From Anomaloglossus baeobatrachus (taxonomy: Eukaryota; Chordata; Amphibia; Anura; Aromobatidae): a DNA stretch of 64,000 nucleotides. The notes under the pieces are model-generated. The model made no database searches and was not told the origin of the DNA. It saw only the letters and a program-made list of their open reading frames with translations. Of this stretch, positions 1 to 11,793 are shown in pieces; positions within the stretch are counted from its first letter, which is position 1; every line of letters begins with the position of its first letter. The stretch is taken from positions 128,751,089 to 128,815,088 of the forward strand of contig NC_134364.1 of NCBI RefSeq assembly GCF_048569485.1, in the 5' to 3' direction. The translations under genes were made by a program, and so were the position numbers.

Positions 1-166
1 GAGACAAGAGTGTTCTCTACAGGTAGCATAGAGCTCCACAGCAGCCTGAACCCAAATCGTGGGCATGGGCAGCTGCGTTCTCTCGTGGACAACACTCACA
101 TCTCTGCAGGAAGGCTGACACTGTGTACTAGATGCCGTGTCGCTGGATCATGGCCACATAGCCTTA

Positions 167-1609
167 GGCTATGTGTGCACTTACCAGAATTTGCCGCGGA
201 TTTTTTGCGGTTTTGCTGCATGTTTCGCTGCAGAAAATGTTCATAACATCTCTGCAGTGAATCACCAGCAAAACCTATGGGAAAAAAAAATCCTGTGCTC
301 ACTGGGCGGAATTTGACAGCTGCATGTTTTGCTGCGGGATTCCCGCAGCAAAAACAATTGCAAGTCAATTCTTTTCCGCACGTCGCTGCGGGATTTCACT
401 CCATTGACTCCAATGTAATCGTGAAATCCCGCAGGGAATAACGCAGGAAGCAAATTCTGTGCGGTTCACTGCGTTTTCCTGCATTATTCCCTGCGGTATT
501 TCGCGGTTTACCTCCGGTAATGTACATCGCTTGCCTGCGGTTTTGCAGGGAAGTGATGTCATTACAGGAAGAGGAAACGGAGGAGAGAGTAAACACACAC
601 AGATCACAGACACACAGACATAGAACACAGACACAGACACATAGAACACACATAGAAAGCAAACGGAAATATAGAAAACAAAACACGTGGGCTCCGCTGT
701 ATATTTACCGTCCAGCCGAGGTAAGCACACAGCAGCGGCCCGGTATTCTCAGGCTGGGGAGGGAGAGGGGCAGGGTTAATGTCCCCCGCCTCACTCCCCC
801 TCCGGCAGCCGAGAATATCAGCCGCAGCTGCCCCGGGACTGTCGCATGCATTATGCGGCAGTACCGGCGTGTCCCCGGCTCTTCCTGCCGCCGTGTAGCA
901 GTGGCAGCAGGGTAATACAAGGGGTTAATGGTGGTGGATCACCGCCATTAACTCCAGGCTTGATCATGGCAGCGTCTATGAGACAGCGTCTATGACATGA
1001 TCAACCCGTAAGTAAAGTTAATAAACACACAGAAAAATCCTTTATTTTAACTAAAACACAAACAAGCCTCGTCCACCCTTTTATTAACCCCTCCCAAAAC
1101 AAAGCTCCGGCGTAATCCACAGCTCCGACGTCCTGCGAGGCTTGCATCCAGCCGCGACTAACACACAGCGCTGAATGCAGCCTTGCAGCAGACAGCAGAG
1201 GTAACTCCAGGGCATTTCCCACGGCTGGTAATGTGAACTCACTGCCGACCGTGGGAAATGCAGCGATCTGTCCTCTATCTATCCCTCTATCTAATCTATC
1301 TATCTATCTATCTATCTATCCCTCTATCTATTCTTCTGTCTCTTTATCTATCTATCTACTATCTAAGAAGGAAATTATTTATTTTTTTTTTTTTCAATGT
1401 GCTTTATTGCATTGAATGCAATAAGCACATGTACCAACCCGCACGCGGCAAAACCGCGGCAATACCGCGAACAATACCGCGGTAAAACCACAGCAAACCG
1501 CATGAGGTTTTCGGGTGCGGTTTGCCGCGGTTTTTTACCGCGGGTGCGGTAATCTTTGAGAGCATGCGGAATTTTCTCAAGAAAATTCCATTTCCCAGTG
1601 CGCACAGCC
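167..1609. mobile_element. Non-autonomous DNA transposon, TTA/TAA-flanked, GGCTATGTG family
   Basis: The left end begins GGCTATGTGTGCAC after a TTA. The right end is its imperfect inverse (GTGCGCACAGCC), followed by TAA. The interior has no transposase. It contains short stretches rich in CCGCGG and GCAGCAAAA, a CA-rich tract near 590-660 and a CTAT microsatellite. Positions about 535-590 match, in reverse orientation, about 28,025-28,095 inside the larger element at 26,605-28,421, so the two belong to one family. The 3-bp TWA-type target duplication suggests PIF/Harbinger, but with no transposase this is an inference. Confidence 0.6.
1272..1363 (+). repeat. CTAT microsatellite
   Basis: Tandem CTAT tetranucleotides with a few CCTCTAT and CTGTCTC interruptions, inside the preceding element. 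No coding value. Confidence 0.9.
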
Positions 1610-1611
1610 TA

Positions 1612-4124
1612 AAAGTGAGAAATTTGTTGCTACAGCAACATTTTTGTGAAGTACCTGTGGATTCAAAATGCTTACTATACTCCTGAATAAAATCCAGTTT
1701 CTGCTGTATAGGTACCCAAGGGGCCCTGCTAATGTGACATGGTACCCGCAATTTATTTCAACTTTTCCAGAATTCAAATGGTGCTCCTTCCATTCCAAGC
1801 CCTCCCATTTAGCCAAACAGAGGTTTTTGGCCACATGTGGGGTATCCCTGTGCTCATAAGACATTGGATAACAACCTGTGGGGTCCACGGTTTGTTGTTA
1901 CCTCTTGAAAAAGTAAGAAATATGATGCTAAAGCAACATTTTTGTGAAAAAAATGAAAATTTTCAATATGGCAACCTAAGCTTATCAAATTCTGTGAAGT
2001 ACTCTTGGATTCAAACTGCTCAATATACACCTAGATAAAAGCCTTGAGGTGTCTTGTTTCCAGAATGGGGTCACTTGTGGGAAACCTCCACTGTTTAGGC
2101 ACCTTAGGGGCTTTCCAAATGCAACATAGCGTCCGTTAATTATTCCAGCCAATTGTGCAGTCAAATGGCGCTCCTTCCCTTCCGAGCCCTGCTGTGCACC
2201 CAAACAGTTGATTTTCATCACACATAAGGTATCAGCATACTCAGGAGAAATTGCACAATAAATTTTATGCTGAATTTTTTCCTTTTACACTTGTAAAAAA
2301 AAAAGCTACCTGGTTGAAGCAACAATTTTGTGGTAAAAATGTATTTTTTTAATTTTCACAGCTCAACATTATAAACTTCTGTGTAGCACCTGAGGGTTCA
2401 GGGTACTCACCAAATATCTAGATAAATTCCTTCAGGGGTCTATTTTCCAAAATGGGGCCACATGTTGGGGAGCTTCACTGTATAGACACCTCAGGGGCTC
2501 TCCTAATGCAACATAGCATCCGCTATTGATTCCAGCCAATTTTGCAGTCAAATGGCGCTCCTTCCCTTCCGAGCCCTGTCATGCGCCCAAACAGTTGATT
2601 TCCACCACATATAAGGTATCGCCAAACTCAGGAGAAATTGCACAATAAATTTCATGGTGATTTTTTTTCTGTTACCCTTGTGAAAAAAAAAAGCTACCTG
2701 GTTGAAATAACAATTTTGTGGTAAAATTGTATTTTTTTATTTTCATGGCTCAACGTTATAAAATTCTGTGAAGCACCTGGGGGTTCAGGGTACTCACCAA
2801 ACATCTAGATAAATTCCTTGAGGGGCCTAGTTTCCAAAATGGGGTCACTTGTGCGGGGTTTCTGCTGTTTAGGTACCTTAGGGGACCTCCAAATGTGACA
2901 TGGTGCCCGCAATCTTTTTCAGCCAAATTTCCTTTCCAAAATTCAAATATTGCTCCTTTCGTTCCAAGCCCTCCCATTTGTCCAAACAAAGGTTTCAGAC
3001 CACATGTGAGGTATCACCGCGCTCATAAAAAAGTGGTTAACAAACCTGGAGGTCAAATTTTTGGAATTACCTCTTAAAAAAGTAAGAAAATTGATGCTAA
3101 AGCAACATTTTTGAGAAAATTATTAAAATTTTCAATATGACAACGTAACGTTAACAAAATCTGTGAAGTACCTGTGGATCTAAAATGCTCACTGTACCCC
3201 TAGATAGAAGCCTTGAGGGTCTAGTTTCCAAAATGGCGTCACTTGTGAGGGGTTTCTTCTGTTTAGGTACCTTAGCGGACCTGTAAATGCAACATGGTGC
3301 CCGCAATCTATTTCAGCCAAATTTGCTTTCCAAAATTCAAATATTGCTCCTTCTGTTCCGAGCCCTCCCATTTGTCCAAACAGAGGTTTCTGACCACATG
3401 TGGGGTATCGGCGCGCTCATAAGAAAGTGGGGAACAAGTTTTGGGGTCCATTTTGTTGTGTTATTTCTTCTAAAAGTGAATAAATTTGGGTTAGAGCAAC
3501 ATTTTTAGGTAAAATTTAAATTTTGCTTTTTTTCATTCCACATTGCTTTTGTTCATGTGAAGCACCTGAAGGGTTAATAAACTTCTTGAATGTGGTTTTG
3601 AGTACTTTGGGGGGTGCAGTTTTTAGAATGGTGTCACTTTTGGGTATTTTCTGTCATCTAGGCCTATTGAAGTCACTTCAAATGTGATGTGGTCCCTAAA
3701 AAAATGGTTTTGTAAATTTTGATGTAAAAATGAGAAATCGCTGATAAACTTTGAACCCCTCTAACTTCCTAACAAAAAAAAAATTTGTTTCCAAAATTGT
3801 GCTTATGTAAAGTAGACATGTGGGAAATGTTATTTATTAACTATTTTGTGTCACAGAAATCTCTGGTTTAACGGTATAAAAATTCAAAAGTTGAAAATTG
3901 CTAAATTTTCAAAATTTTTGCCAAAATTCAATTTTTTTCATAAATAAACGCAAAAAATATTGTCCTAAATTTGGTACTAACATGAAGTCCAATATGTGAC
4001 GAAAAAACAATCTCAAAATCACCAGGATCCGTTGAAGCGTTCCAGAGTTATAACCTCATGAAGTGACACTGGTCAGAAGTGCAAAATTTGGTCTGGTCAT
4101 TAAGGTGAAAATTAGCTCCGTCAC
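1612..4124. repeat. Degenerate tandem repeat, about 390-bp unit, roughly six copies, with AT-rich tail
   Basis: Phrases recur in fixed order with spacing near 390 bp: a CTGTGAAGTACCTG-like start (about 1645, 1995, 2379, 2765, 3157, 3555), then CCTTGAGG near TTTCCAAAATGG, then GTTTAGGTACCTTAG, then GCTCCTTCC near AGCCCTCCCATTTG, then CCACATGTGGGGTATC. The copies differ at many sites. After about 3,700 the sequence becomes AT-rich and ends with GGTCATTAAGGTGAAAAT and CTCCGTCAC, which resumes as TAAGGGGTTCAG after the next insertion. No frame codes for a recognisable protein. I cannot assign a transposon class. Confidence 0.7.
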
Positions 4125-4127
4125 TAA

Positions 4128-4929
4128 GGCTGGTTTCACACTACGTTTATTTAACATCCGTCCATAACGTTTTTTTAGCGGAAAAACGGATCCAGTGCAA
4201 ATGCGTTTTCACTTCAATGCATTTGCAATGGACTCGCGTTAACATGCGTTCACCTGCGTTTGCGTGCGTTATAGTGAGGATCCAGCGACTTGCAGTTTTT
4301 TAACATCTTTCAAAAACGCTACTTGTAGCGTTTTTGAGCTGCGTCCAAATACTGCATGTCACCGGATCCTGACTAAACAGCATGCAAACGCAGGTGAACG
4401 CTGGCGTGCTGATAGACAGGATCCTGCTTGCTCTACTGAGCATGCCCAGAACCAGTCTCGCATGATCTGTCTCTCTCTCCTCCTCCCTCCCTCACCCTCT
4501 CTCTCTATCTCTGTATTTCCCCCTTCCTCCCCTCCCTCTCTCTCCCACCTGAGAGCTGCGGACACTCGTAACCAAGGTAAATATCGGGTAACCACTTCTC
4601 TTAGTTACCCGATGTTTACGTTGGTTACGTGTGCAGACAGCCCTGCTCCTAGCAGCTGCAGACACTCGTAACCAAGATAAATATTGGGTATCCAAGCCTG
4701 ATGTTTACCTTGGTTACCAGCGTCTGCAGCTGTCAGAAGCCGGCTCCCAGTCTAGTTCCCCTCACTCCCGATCACATGACTCCAATGCCCGCCCCTAAAC
4801 ATCCAGTGACAGGATCCTGCAAAATAACAGATGCGTTTGCATGCGTTTTTTGCTGTAAAAGCAGGATCCGCTTTTGCAGCAAAAAAACGTTCCTGACGCA
4901 TGTTAAATAAACGTAGTGTGAAACCAGCC
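4128..4929. mobile_element. Short non-autonomous DNA transposon, TAA target duplication
   Basis: The ends are GGCTGGTTTCACACTACG and its exact inverse, each flanked by TAA (4125-4127 and 4930-4932). The flanks rejoin as CCGTCACTAAGGGGTT. The outer parts repeat AACGCATG and AACGTTTTT motifs. The core (about 4,555-4,730) holds two inverted copies of a GGTAAATATCGGGTAACC module, which also appears in the unrelated-ended element at 59,669-61,238. Probably PIF/Harbinger-like on target length; no transposase. Confidence 0.8.
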
Positions 4930-5017
4930 TAAGGGGTTCAGGGCTGAAGACAGTGTCTGTGTGCTAGATCCTGTGTACATCATAGAACTGCTGCTGCAAA
5001 AAAAATTCCTCTTATTA

Positions 5018-5418
5018 GGCTATGTTCACACTAGAAAAATGATTTTTCTTAAGAAATTTCTTAAGAGTGAAGGATTAGTGCACCTGCGTTAAAAAACGCA
5101 CCAAAAACGCACCTGCGTTTTTGCCGCGTTTTCGGTGCGTTTTTACCGCTGGTTGCTCCCTGCGTTATTGTGCCAATTATCTATGGCAAAAAACGCAGTT
5201 AGCTGCAGAAAAGAAGTGACATGCTCATTCTTTTTCTTAAGAAAATCTACTGAAAGAATTTTCTTAAGAAAAAAACGCAGTGTGTGCACAGCTAATTTTT
5301 TTAGCCATAGGTTTTGCTGGGGAATGTCTGCAGAAAGGTTACAAGAATTTCTCAAGAAATTTCTGCAGCAAAAACGGACCCAAAACGCAGGTAAAAAACG
5401 CAGTGTGTGAACATAGCC
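5018..5418. mobile_element. Short non-autonomous DNA transposon, TTA target duplication
   Basis: Starts GGCTATGTTCACACTAG and ends in the inverse GTGTGTGAACATAGCC. TTA lies on both sides (5015-5017, 5419-5421). The interior is rich in AAAAACGCA and TTTCTTAAGAAA palindromes. Related to the GGCTATGTG family at 167-1609 and 26,605-28,421. Confidence 0.8.
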
Positions 5419-5662
5419 TTAGTGCTGCATACGGTCTGTTACTGCAGTGTGTGATATAGTGACAGCTTATTCACAGGCAGGGAGAGATTTAAAGCTGTCC
5501 TGACATCTGCTACTAATAAACAACAATCTCAGCACTGCTACATCCCTTGTGTCTGTTATACTAGCAATAGGTATTACAACTTGCAAAAAAAAGGTCCCAA
5601 AATTTTAAAAACAAGGGGTTTAGGTGTAGTGTAGTGCCTGTCAGCCACCATCTCAATTCACA

Positions 5663-5819
5663 GTCTGAGGGTTACCAAATTTTTATTAATACTTGGTGTC
5701 AGGGTCACTACTTCTGCCTCAAGTCCAGTACCTTCCTAGCAACAAGCTAGCATATTTTGGGGGGCTTCATATCTTACAACACCTACATAGTGGCTTTCTG
5801 CAACTAACACATAGTCTTA
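5663..5819. repeat. Tandem repeat unit, about 157 bp, copy 1
   Basis: This stretch, from a TTTTTATTAATACTT segment through AGCAACAAGCTAGC to CTGCAACTAACACA, is repeated almost unchanged at 6,616-6,770. The two copies would be directly adjacent without the element inserted between them. Function unknown; it may be the upstream non-coding part of the hAT element that follows. Confidence 0.75.
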
Positions 5820-6615
5820 AGGGTGCTTTACACACTGCGACATCGCTACCGATATATCGTCGGGGTCACGTCGTTAGTGCCGCACATCCGGCGCCGGTAG
5901 CGACTTCACAGCGTGTGACACCAAGGAGCGACGATCAACGATCGCAAAATCGTCCAAAAACTGTGATCACTGACACGTCGCTCCTTTCCTTAATAATATC
6001 GTTGCTGCTGCAGGTACGATGTTGTTTGTGCGGCAGCACACATCGCTATGTGTAACACCGCAGGAACGACAAACATTTCCTTACCTGCGTCCACCGGCGA
6101 TAGCACCCGCCCCCGTCGCTCGTGCGACATTTGGTGATCGCTGCCGTAGCGAACATTATCGCTACGGCAGCATCACACGCACATACTTTTTCAGCGACGT
6201 CGCTGTGACAGCCGAACAATCCCTCCTTCAAGGGGGAGGTGCGTTCGGCGTCATAGTGACGTCACTGCGGTGTCACTAAGAGGCCGCCCAATAGCAGAGG
6301 AGGGGCGGAGATGAGCGGCCGGAACATGCTGCCCACCTCCATCCTCATTGCTGCTGGACACAGGTAAGGAGATGTTTGTCGTTCCTGCGGCGTCACACAT
6401 AGGAACGACGAACAACCAGCGGCATGCACAACCAACGATATTATGAAAAGGAGCGACGTGTCAACAATCAACGATTTTTGACGTTTTTGCGATCGTTGAT
6501 CGCCGCTCCTTGGTGTAACACGCTGCGATGTCGCTAACGGCGCCGGATGTGCGTCACTAACGACGTGACCCCCGACGACATATCGTTAGCGATGTCGCAG
6601 CGTGTAAAGCACCCT
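5820..6615. mobile_element. Short non-autonomous DNA transposon (AGGGTGCTTTACAC family)
   Basis: Inverted ends AGGGTGCTTTACACACTGC and GCAGCGTGTAAAGCACCCT, flanked by TTA (5817-5819, 6616-6618). Much of the interior is self-complementary, with repeated ACGATCAACGAT and TCGTTAGTG-like motifs. A sister copy lies at 58,812-59,391. TWA target sites fit PIF/Harbinger. Confidence 0.85.
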
Positions 6616-6770
6616 TTAGTGTTACCCAATTTTTATTAATACTTAGTGTCAGGGTCACTACTTATACCTCAAGGCCAGTACCTTCCTAGCAACAAGCTAG
6701 CATATTTTGGGGGGCTTCATATCTTACAGCACCTACATAGTGGCTTTCTGCAACTAACACACAGTCTGAG
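6616..6770. repeat. Tandem repeat unit, about 157 bp, copy 2
   Basis: Second copy of the unit at 5,663-5,819, differing at a few bases. It runs straight into the hAT-derived region. Confidence 0.75.
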
Positions 6771-8367
6771 TGCCAAAAACCAATACTAAAAGAAAAGTGT
6801 TGTCAAACCCTTTTTTCTTTTGGCGCTGAAAGACATTCACAACATCTTTGTCGACTCCTCCAAGTGGTAGTTTCTCCAATAAAGGTTCCTTTTGGTTTTT
6901 AGACTTACAGAAACAGCTATCGTGAGAAACTATAAATGCAAGTTTAACAACCCGGCATAAGTGTTGTTCCACTGCCTGTAGAAAAGGTCATGTTACAGTA
7001 TTCACCTTGAATAATCAAACCAAAAAAAATGGGAAAAAGAGGGGGTAAGGACCACGAATAAGGTGGTAGTGACAGTGGTGGTCGCCCAAGCAGTGTGATC
7101 GAGCCAAAGAAAAAGGTTCCTGCTTTATCTACCTCTGCCTTCCCAATTTTCTTGTCCACGTGGGAAAGCAGTCTTGCGCCCTGAAGAGTGCGAACAGGTA
7201 ACAAGTTGGCTAGCAGAAAATGCCTCCAGTTACTTGTAGAGTAGCAAATCCCAAGAGTCCACACAGACAGACTTGAGTAGCCCAGAGGCTGGCCCATCGA
7301 ATCCTCAGCCTGGTCCTCCTTCCTCACAACATAAGTATTCTAAGGAAACATATGACACCAAAGTAGGTTACTCTGAGGAACTATTTACGGGACCCTTTGA
7401 CCTTTCTTGCCTCTAACCACGCAACACCACCAACGCAGGTGAGGCCGTGGTGTACAGTGATGCACAGATCTTTGAGCACCCAAGGCCAGAAGAAAGCCAT
7501 GTTGTTGGCCGTGACATGCTGGGCAATCAGGTGGAAGTGTTGGAGGATGATGAGACACAGTTGCCTTCAGGTCAGCCTGAAACCTCCGTTGACCTTCAGG
7601 AATTTGAAGATGACCAGGTCGATGATGAGGTGACTGATCCAACATGGACGGATGGCATTGATTGCGAGAGCAGCAGTGCAGAGGAGCATGTGCCCATAGT
7701 CCGCAAACAGGCTGTAAGACATAGGGTTTCGACCACTGACAGAAGTCAATCAACTGTGCACATGACACCACCACCTGTGGCATCTGAGTCCAAGGGTCCG
7801 TGCACCACCTTTGCCATCTCAGAGTACAAGAATCCGTGCACCACCTCAGCCATCTCAGAGTCCAAGGGTCCGTGGTGCGATTGTGTGGGAGTTTTTTTCC
7901 AAGAGTCCTTCGGACCAAACGGTTGTCATTTGTCAAATCTGTCAGACCAAGCTAAGCAGAGGCAAAAATACTTCCAGCTTGGGCACCTCCAGCATGAGAA
8001 ACCATATGTTAGCCAAGCACGCCACTAGGTGGTTGACAGCTCTAGGTGAAAAACACGATTTCCAGACTCAAAAGTCTGCCACTTCCCCCGAGCTGCCTGC
8101 TTCCCAAACTGGTGTGAAAGAAGGTGGCACTGATGCCTCCTTCTCCCAACCTGATGTTGGCCAAACTCAATCATCAACGATATCAGCTTCGATGTCTCAG
8201 CATTCCGTTCAGGTGTCCTAAGCACAGACCTTTGAAAAGAAGCGAAAATACCCCGTTACGCACCCAAGTGCAGAAACCATAACTGCACACATTGCACGAT
8301 TGATAACACTTGAGATGTCGCCGTATCGTCTTGTGGGAACAGAGGCTTTCCGCGACCTTTTGGCGGT
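6771..8367 (+). pseudogene. hAT transposon remnant, 5' part (acidic N-terminus and BED zinc finger)
   Basis: This is the first half of a decayed hAT-superfamily transposon. From about 7,447 a frame encodes an acidic N-terminal region with ASESKGPCTT-like repeats. After a frameshift near 7,810-7,870 the other frame reads a BED-type zinc finger (WEFFSK, then CQIC with TSSMRNHMLAKH). Then comes the start of the catalytic region near 8,280-8,367 (LIT, EMSPYRLVGTEAF). At 8,368-8,375 it is interrupted by another element and resumes at 9,723. hAT transposases cut and paste DNA and leave 8-bp target duplications. This copy has several frameshifts and stops and cannot be active. Confidence 0.8.
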
Positions 8368-8707
8368 GTTAGAACCAGGGCTGTGGAGTCGGAGTCGTGG
8401 AGTCGGAGCTCATTTTGGTGGAGTCGGAGTCGGTATAAAATGCACAGACTCCTACTCCTAAAATATATAATAAATTGGGGACAGTAGTGCAATGCAGAAT
8501 GTGCTGAATATTTTACTAAATAATAACATTTAATATAATGCTTATATTTAAGTGAAAAATGTATTGTAGTACAATGTGAACATCAGACATTTAATTATTT
8601 TTATGATACAATAATCAAGATATTTAGATAAAACATAAAATATATTTATTGGAATACAACTTTAGATCACAAAAAACTAATAAATTGTAAATATGTAATA
8701 CACTATG

Positions 8708-8748
<41 letters not shown>

Positions 8749-8760
8749 TACATATATACA
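8708..8760. repeat. AT / ATAC microsatellite
   Basis: About 40 bp of pure TA dinucleotides followed by ATACATATATACATA and a short CA run. Confidence 0.9.
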
Positions 8761-8785
8761 TACACACACAAGATATATATGTAAT

Positions 8786-9425
8786 TGTCATGATTGACTC
8801 CTGGCTCAGCTGGAGCTGAGCCTTTTTTTTAGTTTCACTTCTGATGCAGGTCACGTTAGGGGTTAATCCTTTCTGCCTCGTTCTGGAGGTCAGGCTGCTT
8901 TATTAGGGGACTGTTTCTCTTGGGCTTCGCCAGTGATACTTCTGGCTCTGCTGTGTTCTGCTCTTGAGTGACCTGTTGTCTGCCCTGCCCCCTCCTGACC
9001 TCCGTGTTCACCTGACCTGTTAACCTCCTCTGTTGTCTGTTTCCATCAGTGTCTCTCCCGCTGTCTCCCTGTTCGTTCCTTATCTGTTTACCTTAATTCT
9101 GTCTTGTCTTCCCACTCCCCCTTGCTTCTAGGCTCTGATTTCCCGGCTACTGACTATTTGCTTCCCTCTGACTACGTTTAGACTTTGCCCTTGTGTACTT
9201 ACAAGACCTCATGTTGTGACACGGCTTTCTGACAATTCTACTGCCATCTGGTGGGCTTCACTAGTATTACCTCTGCTAGGGAATTCCCTGCTCATACGTT
9301 TCCTCCACTTTTACGCCCCCTAGTGATTTACCAGCTAACTACCTTCTCAGATAGTTTCAGGAATCCTCTCAGTCCCACATTACTGCGCTGTACTGCTATT
9401 GTACATCTTAGAGTACAGCGTGACA
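8786..9425. mobile_element. Solo LTR (fossil), 640 bp
   Basis: Begins TGTCATGATT and ends GCGTGACA, so it has TG...CA termini. It is flanked by the 5-bp direct repeat GTAAT (8,781-8,785 and 9,426-9,430), the pattern left by an LTR retroelement after recombination between its LTRs. No internal genes remain. The family is not assigned. The intact ends and target repeat suggest it is not very old. Confidence 0.8.
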
Positions 9426-9722
9426 GTAATCTACTGTATATTGCATAGTGTATTACATATTTACAATTTATTACAGTTTGTGTTCTAAAGTTGTATCCAA
9501 TAAATATATTTTATGTTCTATCCAAATATCTTGATTATTGTATCATAAAAATTATTAAATGTCTGATGTTCACATACACATGTTCATGTATTACAATAAA
9601 TTTTTCACCTAACTATAAGCGATATATGTAGGAGTCGGAGTTGGAGTCGGAGTCGGAGCAAGAGAAATTGAGGAGTCGGAGTCGAAGGTTTGGTTTACCG
9701 ACTCCACAGTCCTGGTTAGAAC

Positions 9723-11793
9723 ATCAGTACTCTGTACCTAGCCGCCACTATTTTCTCGTTGTGCCGTCCCCGCTCTCCACAATCACGTGTCTGTAAACAT
9801 CAAACGGGCTCTCACCAACACCATAACAGGGAAGGTCCACTTAACCACAGACACATGGACAAGCAGAAGTGGACAGGGACGCTACATCTCACTGACGGCA
9901 CACTGGGTGAACCTGGTGGCGGCTGGTACAGAGTCTTGGCCGGCAACATCCCATATAGTTCCCACACCCAGAATAGCGGGGCCCACTTCAATCACAGTTT
10001 CAGTAGCCTCCTACACAGCAACAACTCCCTCCTCCTCCTACTCTTCAACTTGCTCCTGTGCATCCTCTTCAACATCCGCCGGTGTCCAACCGTCGACATC
10101 ATTCCCCAGCAGGGATCTCTGCAGCACTGCCTCGGCTAAGCAGCAACACGCTCTACTGAAGCTCATCTGTATCGGTGACAAATCGCACATGGCACCTGAG
10201 CTTTTGAAAGCGATAACTGAGCAGACAGATGAGTGTACTGAGCCTTTGGACCTCCGTCCAGGGATGGTAGTGTTCGATAATGGTCATAATCTGGTGGCGG
10301 CTTTAAAGCTTGGAAAGCTTGTACACGTTCCTTGTATGGCCCACGTTGTAAATTTAGTAGTTCAGCACTTTCTGAAGAAATATCCTGGGATACCAGACCT
10401 ACTTACCAAGGTACGACGTATTAGCGCACATTTCCGCAAGTCATCTCCCTCTTTTGCTGGCCTGGCAGTGCTGCAACAGCGCTTACACTTGCCTCGTCAC
10501 AGATTAATATGTGACCTCCCTACGAGATGGAATTCATCCTATCATATGTTGGCCAGGATCCATTAGCAGCAGAGGGTAGTATCCCAATTCCAGCTGGAAC
10601 ATGCCCGTCAGACGGAGCTGCCAGACATAAGTACTGCCGAGTGGGTGTGGATTGCAGACATTTGTCAGGTCTTGGAGAATTTTGATTACTGTACCAACAT
10701 TGTGAGCAGTGAGAATGCTGTTATCAGCATTACCATTCCACTGATTTGTTTATTGAAACGCTCTCTGGATGGTCTGACTGACCAAAGTGTTCATACACCC
10801 GAGTTGTTTGTGGATCCAGACTTCACAATGGTAGCTAGTAATCAACACAACCTTGGCCAAAAAGCTCTGGCCACCTTTGCTCAGCATCATGAGGATGAGG
10901 AGGATGATGAAGAACTGGAATGCTTTGAAGTTGGTAACCAAGGGATTGACAACCCAAGCTTCAGGGCTGCTGTCCAGCATGGATGGCCTGAGGAGGAGCA
11001 GGAGGAGGAGAGAGAGACTGAGTAGGAGAGGAGGTTTAGGAAGACAGAATGTATTCTTAGCAGTGACATACAAAGGTTTCCAGTTCGGAGTCTGGGACAC
11101 ATGGCACAGTTCATGTCACACTGCCTTTCTCATGACTGTCGGCTAGTCCACATTTTGGCAGACAACAATTCTGGTTATGTACCTTCCTTGACCCACACTA
11201 CAAAGACAAATTTGCTTCGCTACTTGTGGAGGCAAATATGGATTGTACTACGGAAACATTCAAGAGGGCTGTAGTGGAGCAGTTGATGAAACGATTACCC
11301 TCAGGTCATGCTGGCGTCAGAGGTAGCGTGTCATCTCACGCAACAGGATTACAAGAGAGGGCTACGCATAGTAGGAGCAACACAGGCGGGGGACTAATGT
11401 GCCAAAACTGGTCCAATTTCCACAAACCGTCAACTGCGAATCAGATAACGGTTGGGGGAACGATGACAAGGAGGGAACAGTTAAGTAAAATGGTGAGGAA
11501 CTATGTATGTAGGTGACAGTATCAGCGTGCTTTCAGAGTCTACTGTTCCCTTTAACTATTGGGTTTCCAAGCGCAACACTTAGCCAGGCCTTGCGTTATA
11601 CGCTTTGGAAGTGCTAGCTTGCCCTGCTATGAGTGTGTTGTCTGAGCGTGTTTTCAGCTCAGCGGGGTCAATAATAACAGATAGTCGCACACGACTATCC
11701 ACGGAAAGTGCAGACAGTTTGACAATGATCAAAATGAACCATAGATGGATTGCCCCAGAGTATCTCTGGCCGCCTGTTAACAATACCCAATAA
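9723..11793 (+). pseudogene. hAT transposon remnant, catalytic region and hATC dimerisation domain
   Basis: Continuation of the hAT element. From about 9,787 the frame reads VNIKRALTNTITGKVHLTTD with TWTS, the first catalytic Asp region. About 10,260-10,350 encodes VVFDNGHN, then HVPCMAHVVNLVV, matching the second Asp region and the C/H motif. PTRWNSSYHML follows near 10,520. A stop after HMLARIH (10,564-10,566) and several frameshifts interrupt the reading. About 11,605-11,770 encodes the C-terminal hATC dimerisation segment (SERVFSSAGSII, then TRLS and MNHRW). Domain order is canonical for hAT (ZBED-like). Not functional. Confidence 0.85.

Larger units (their letters stand above)
8376..9714. 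mobile_element. hAT-type non-autonomous element with 8-bp target duplication
   Basis: Starts CAGGGCTGTGGAGTCGG and ends in the inverse ACTCCACAGTCCTG. The 8-bp duplication GTTAGAAC flanks it (8,368-8,375; 9,715-9,722), which is diagnostic for hAT. The terminal inverted repeats are long: about 8,376-8,700 pairs with about 9,440-9,714, including an AAATATCTTGATTATTG-like stretch. An AT microsatellite (8,708-8,760) and a solo LTR (8,786-9,425) occupy the centre. No transposase, so it depended on an autonomous hAT. Confidence 0.93.

Noticed and set aside
1-163. tRNA or small RNA gene at the left edge
   Set aside because: No cloverleaf or promoter boxes seen; also none found elsewhere in the window by eye.
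8624-8854. 76-aa minus-strand frame over the AT microsatellite
   Set aside because: Built mostly from a YIYIYI repeat inside a hAT-type non-coding element.
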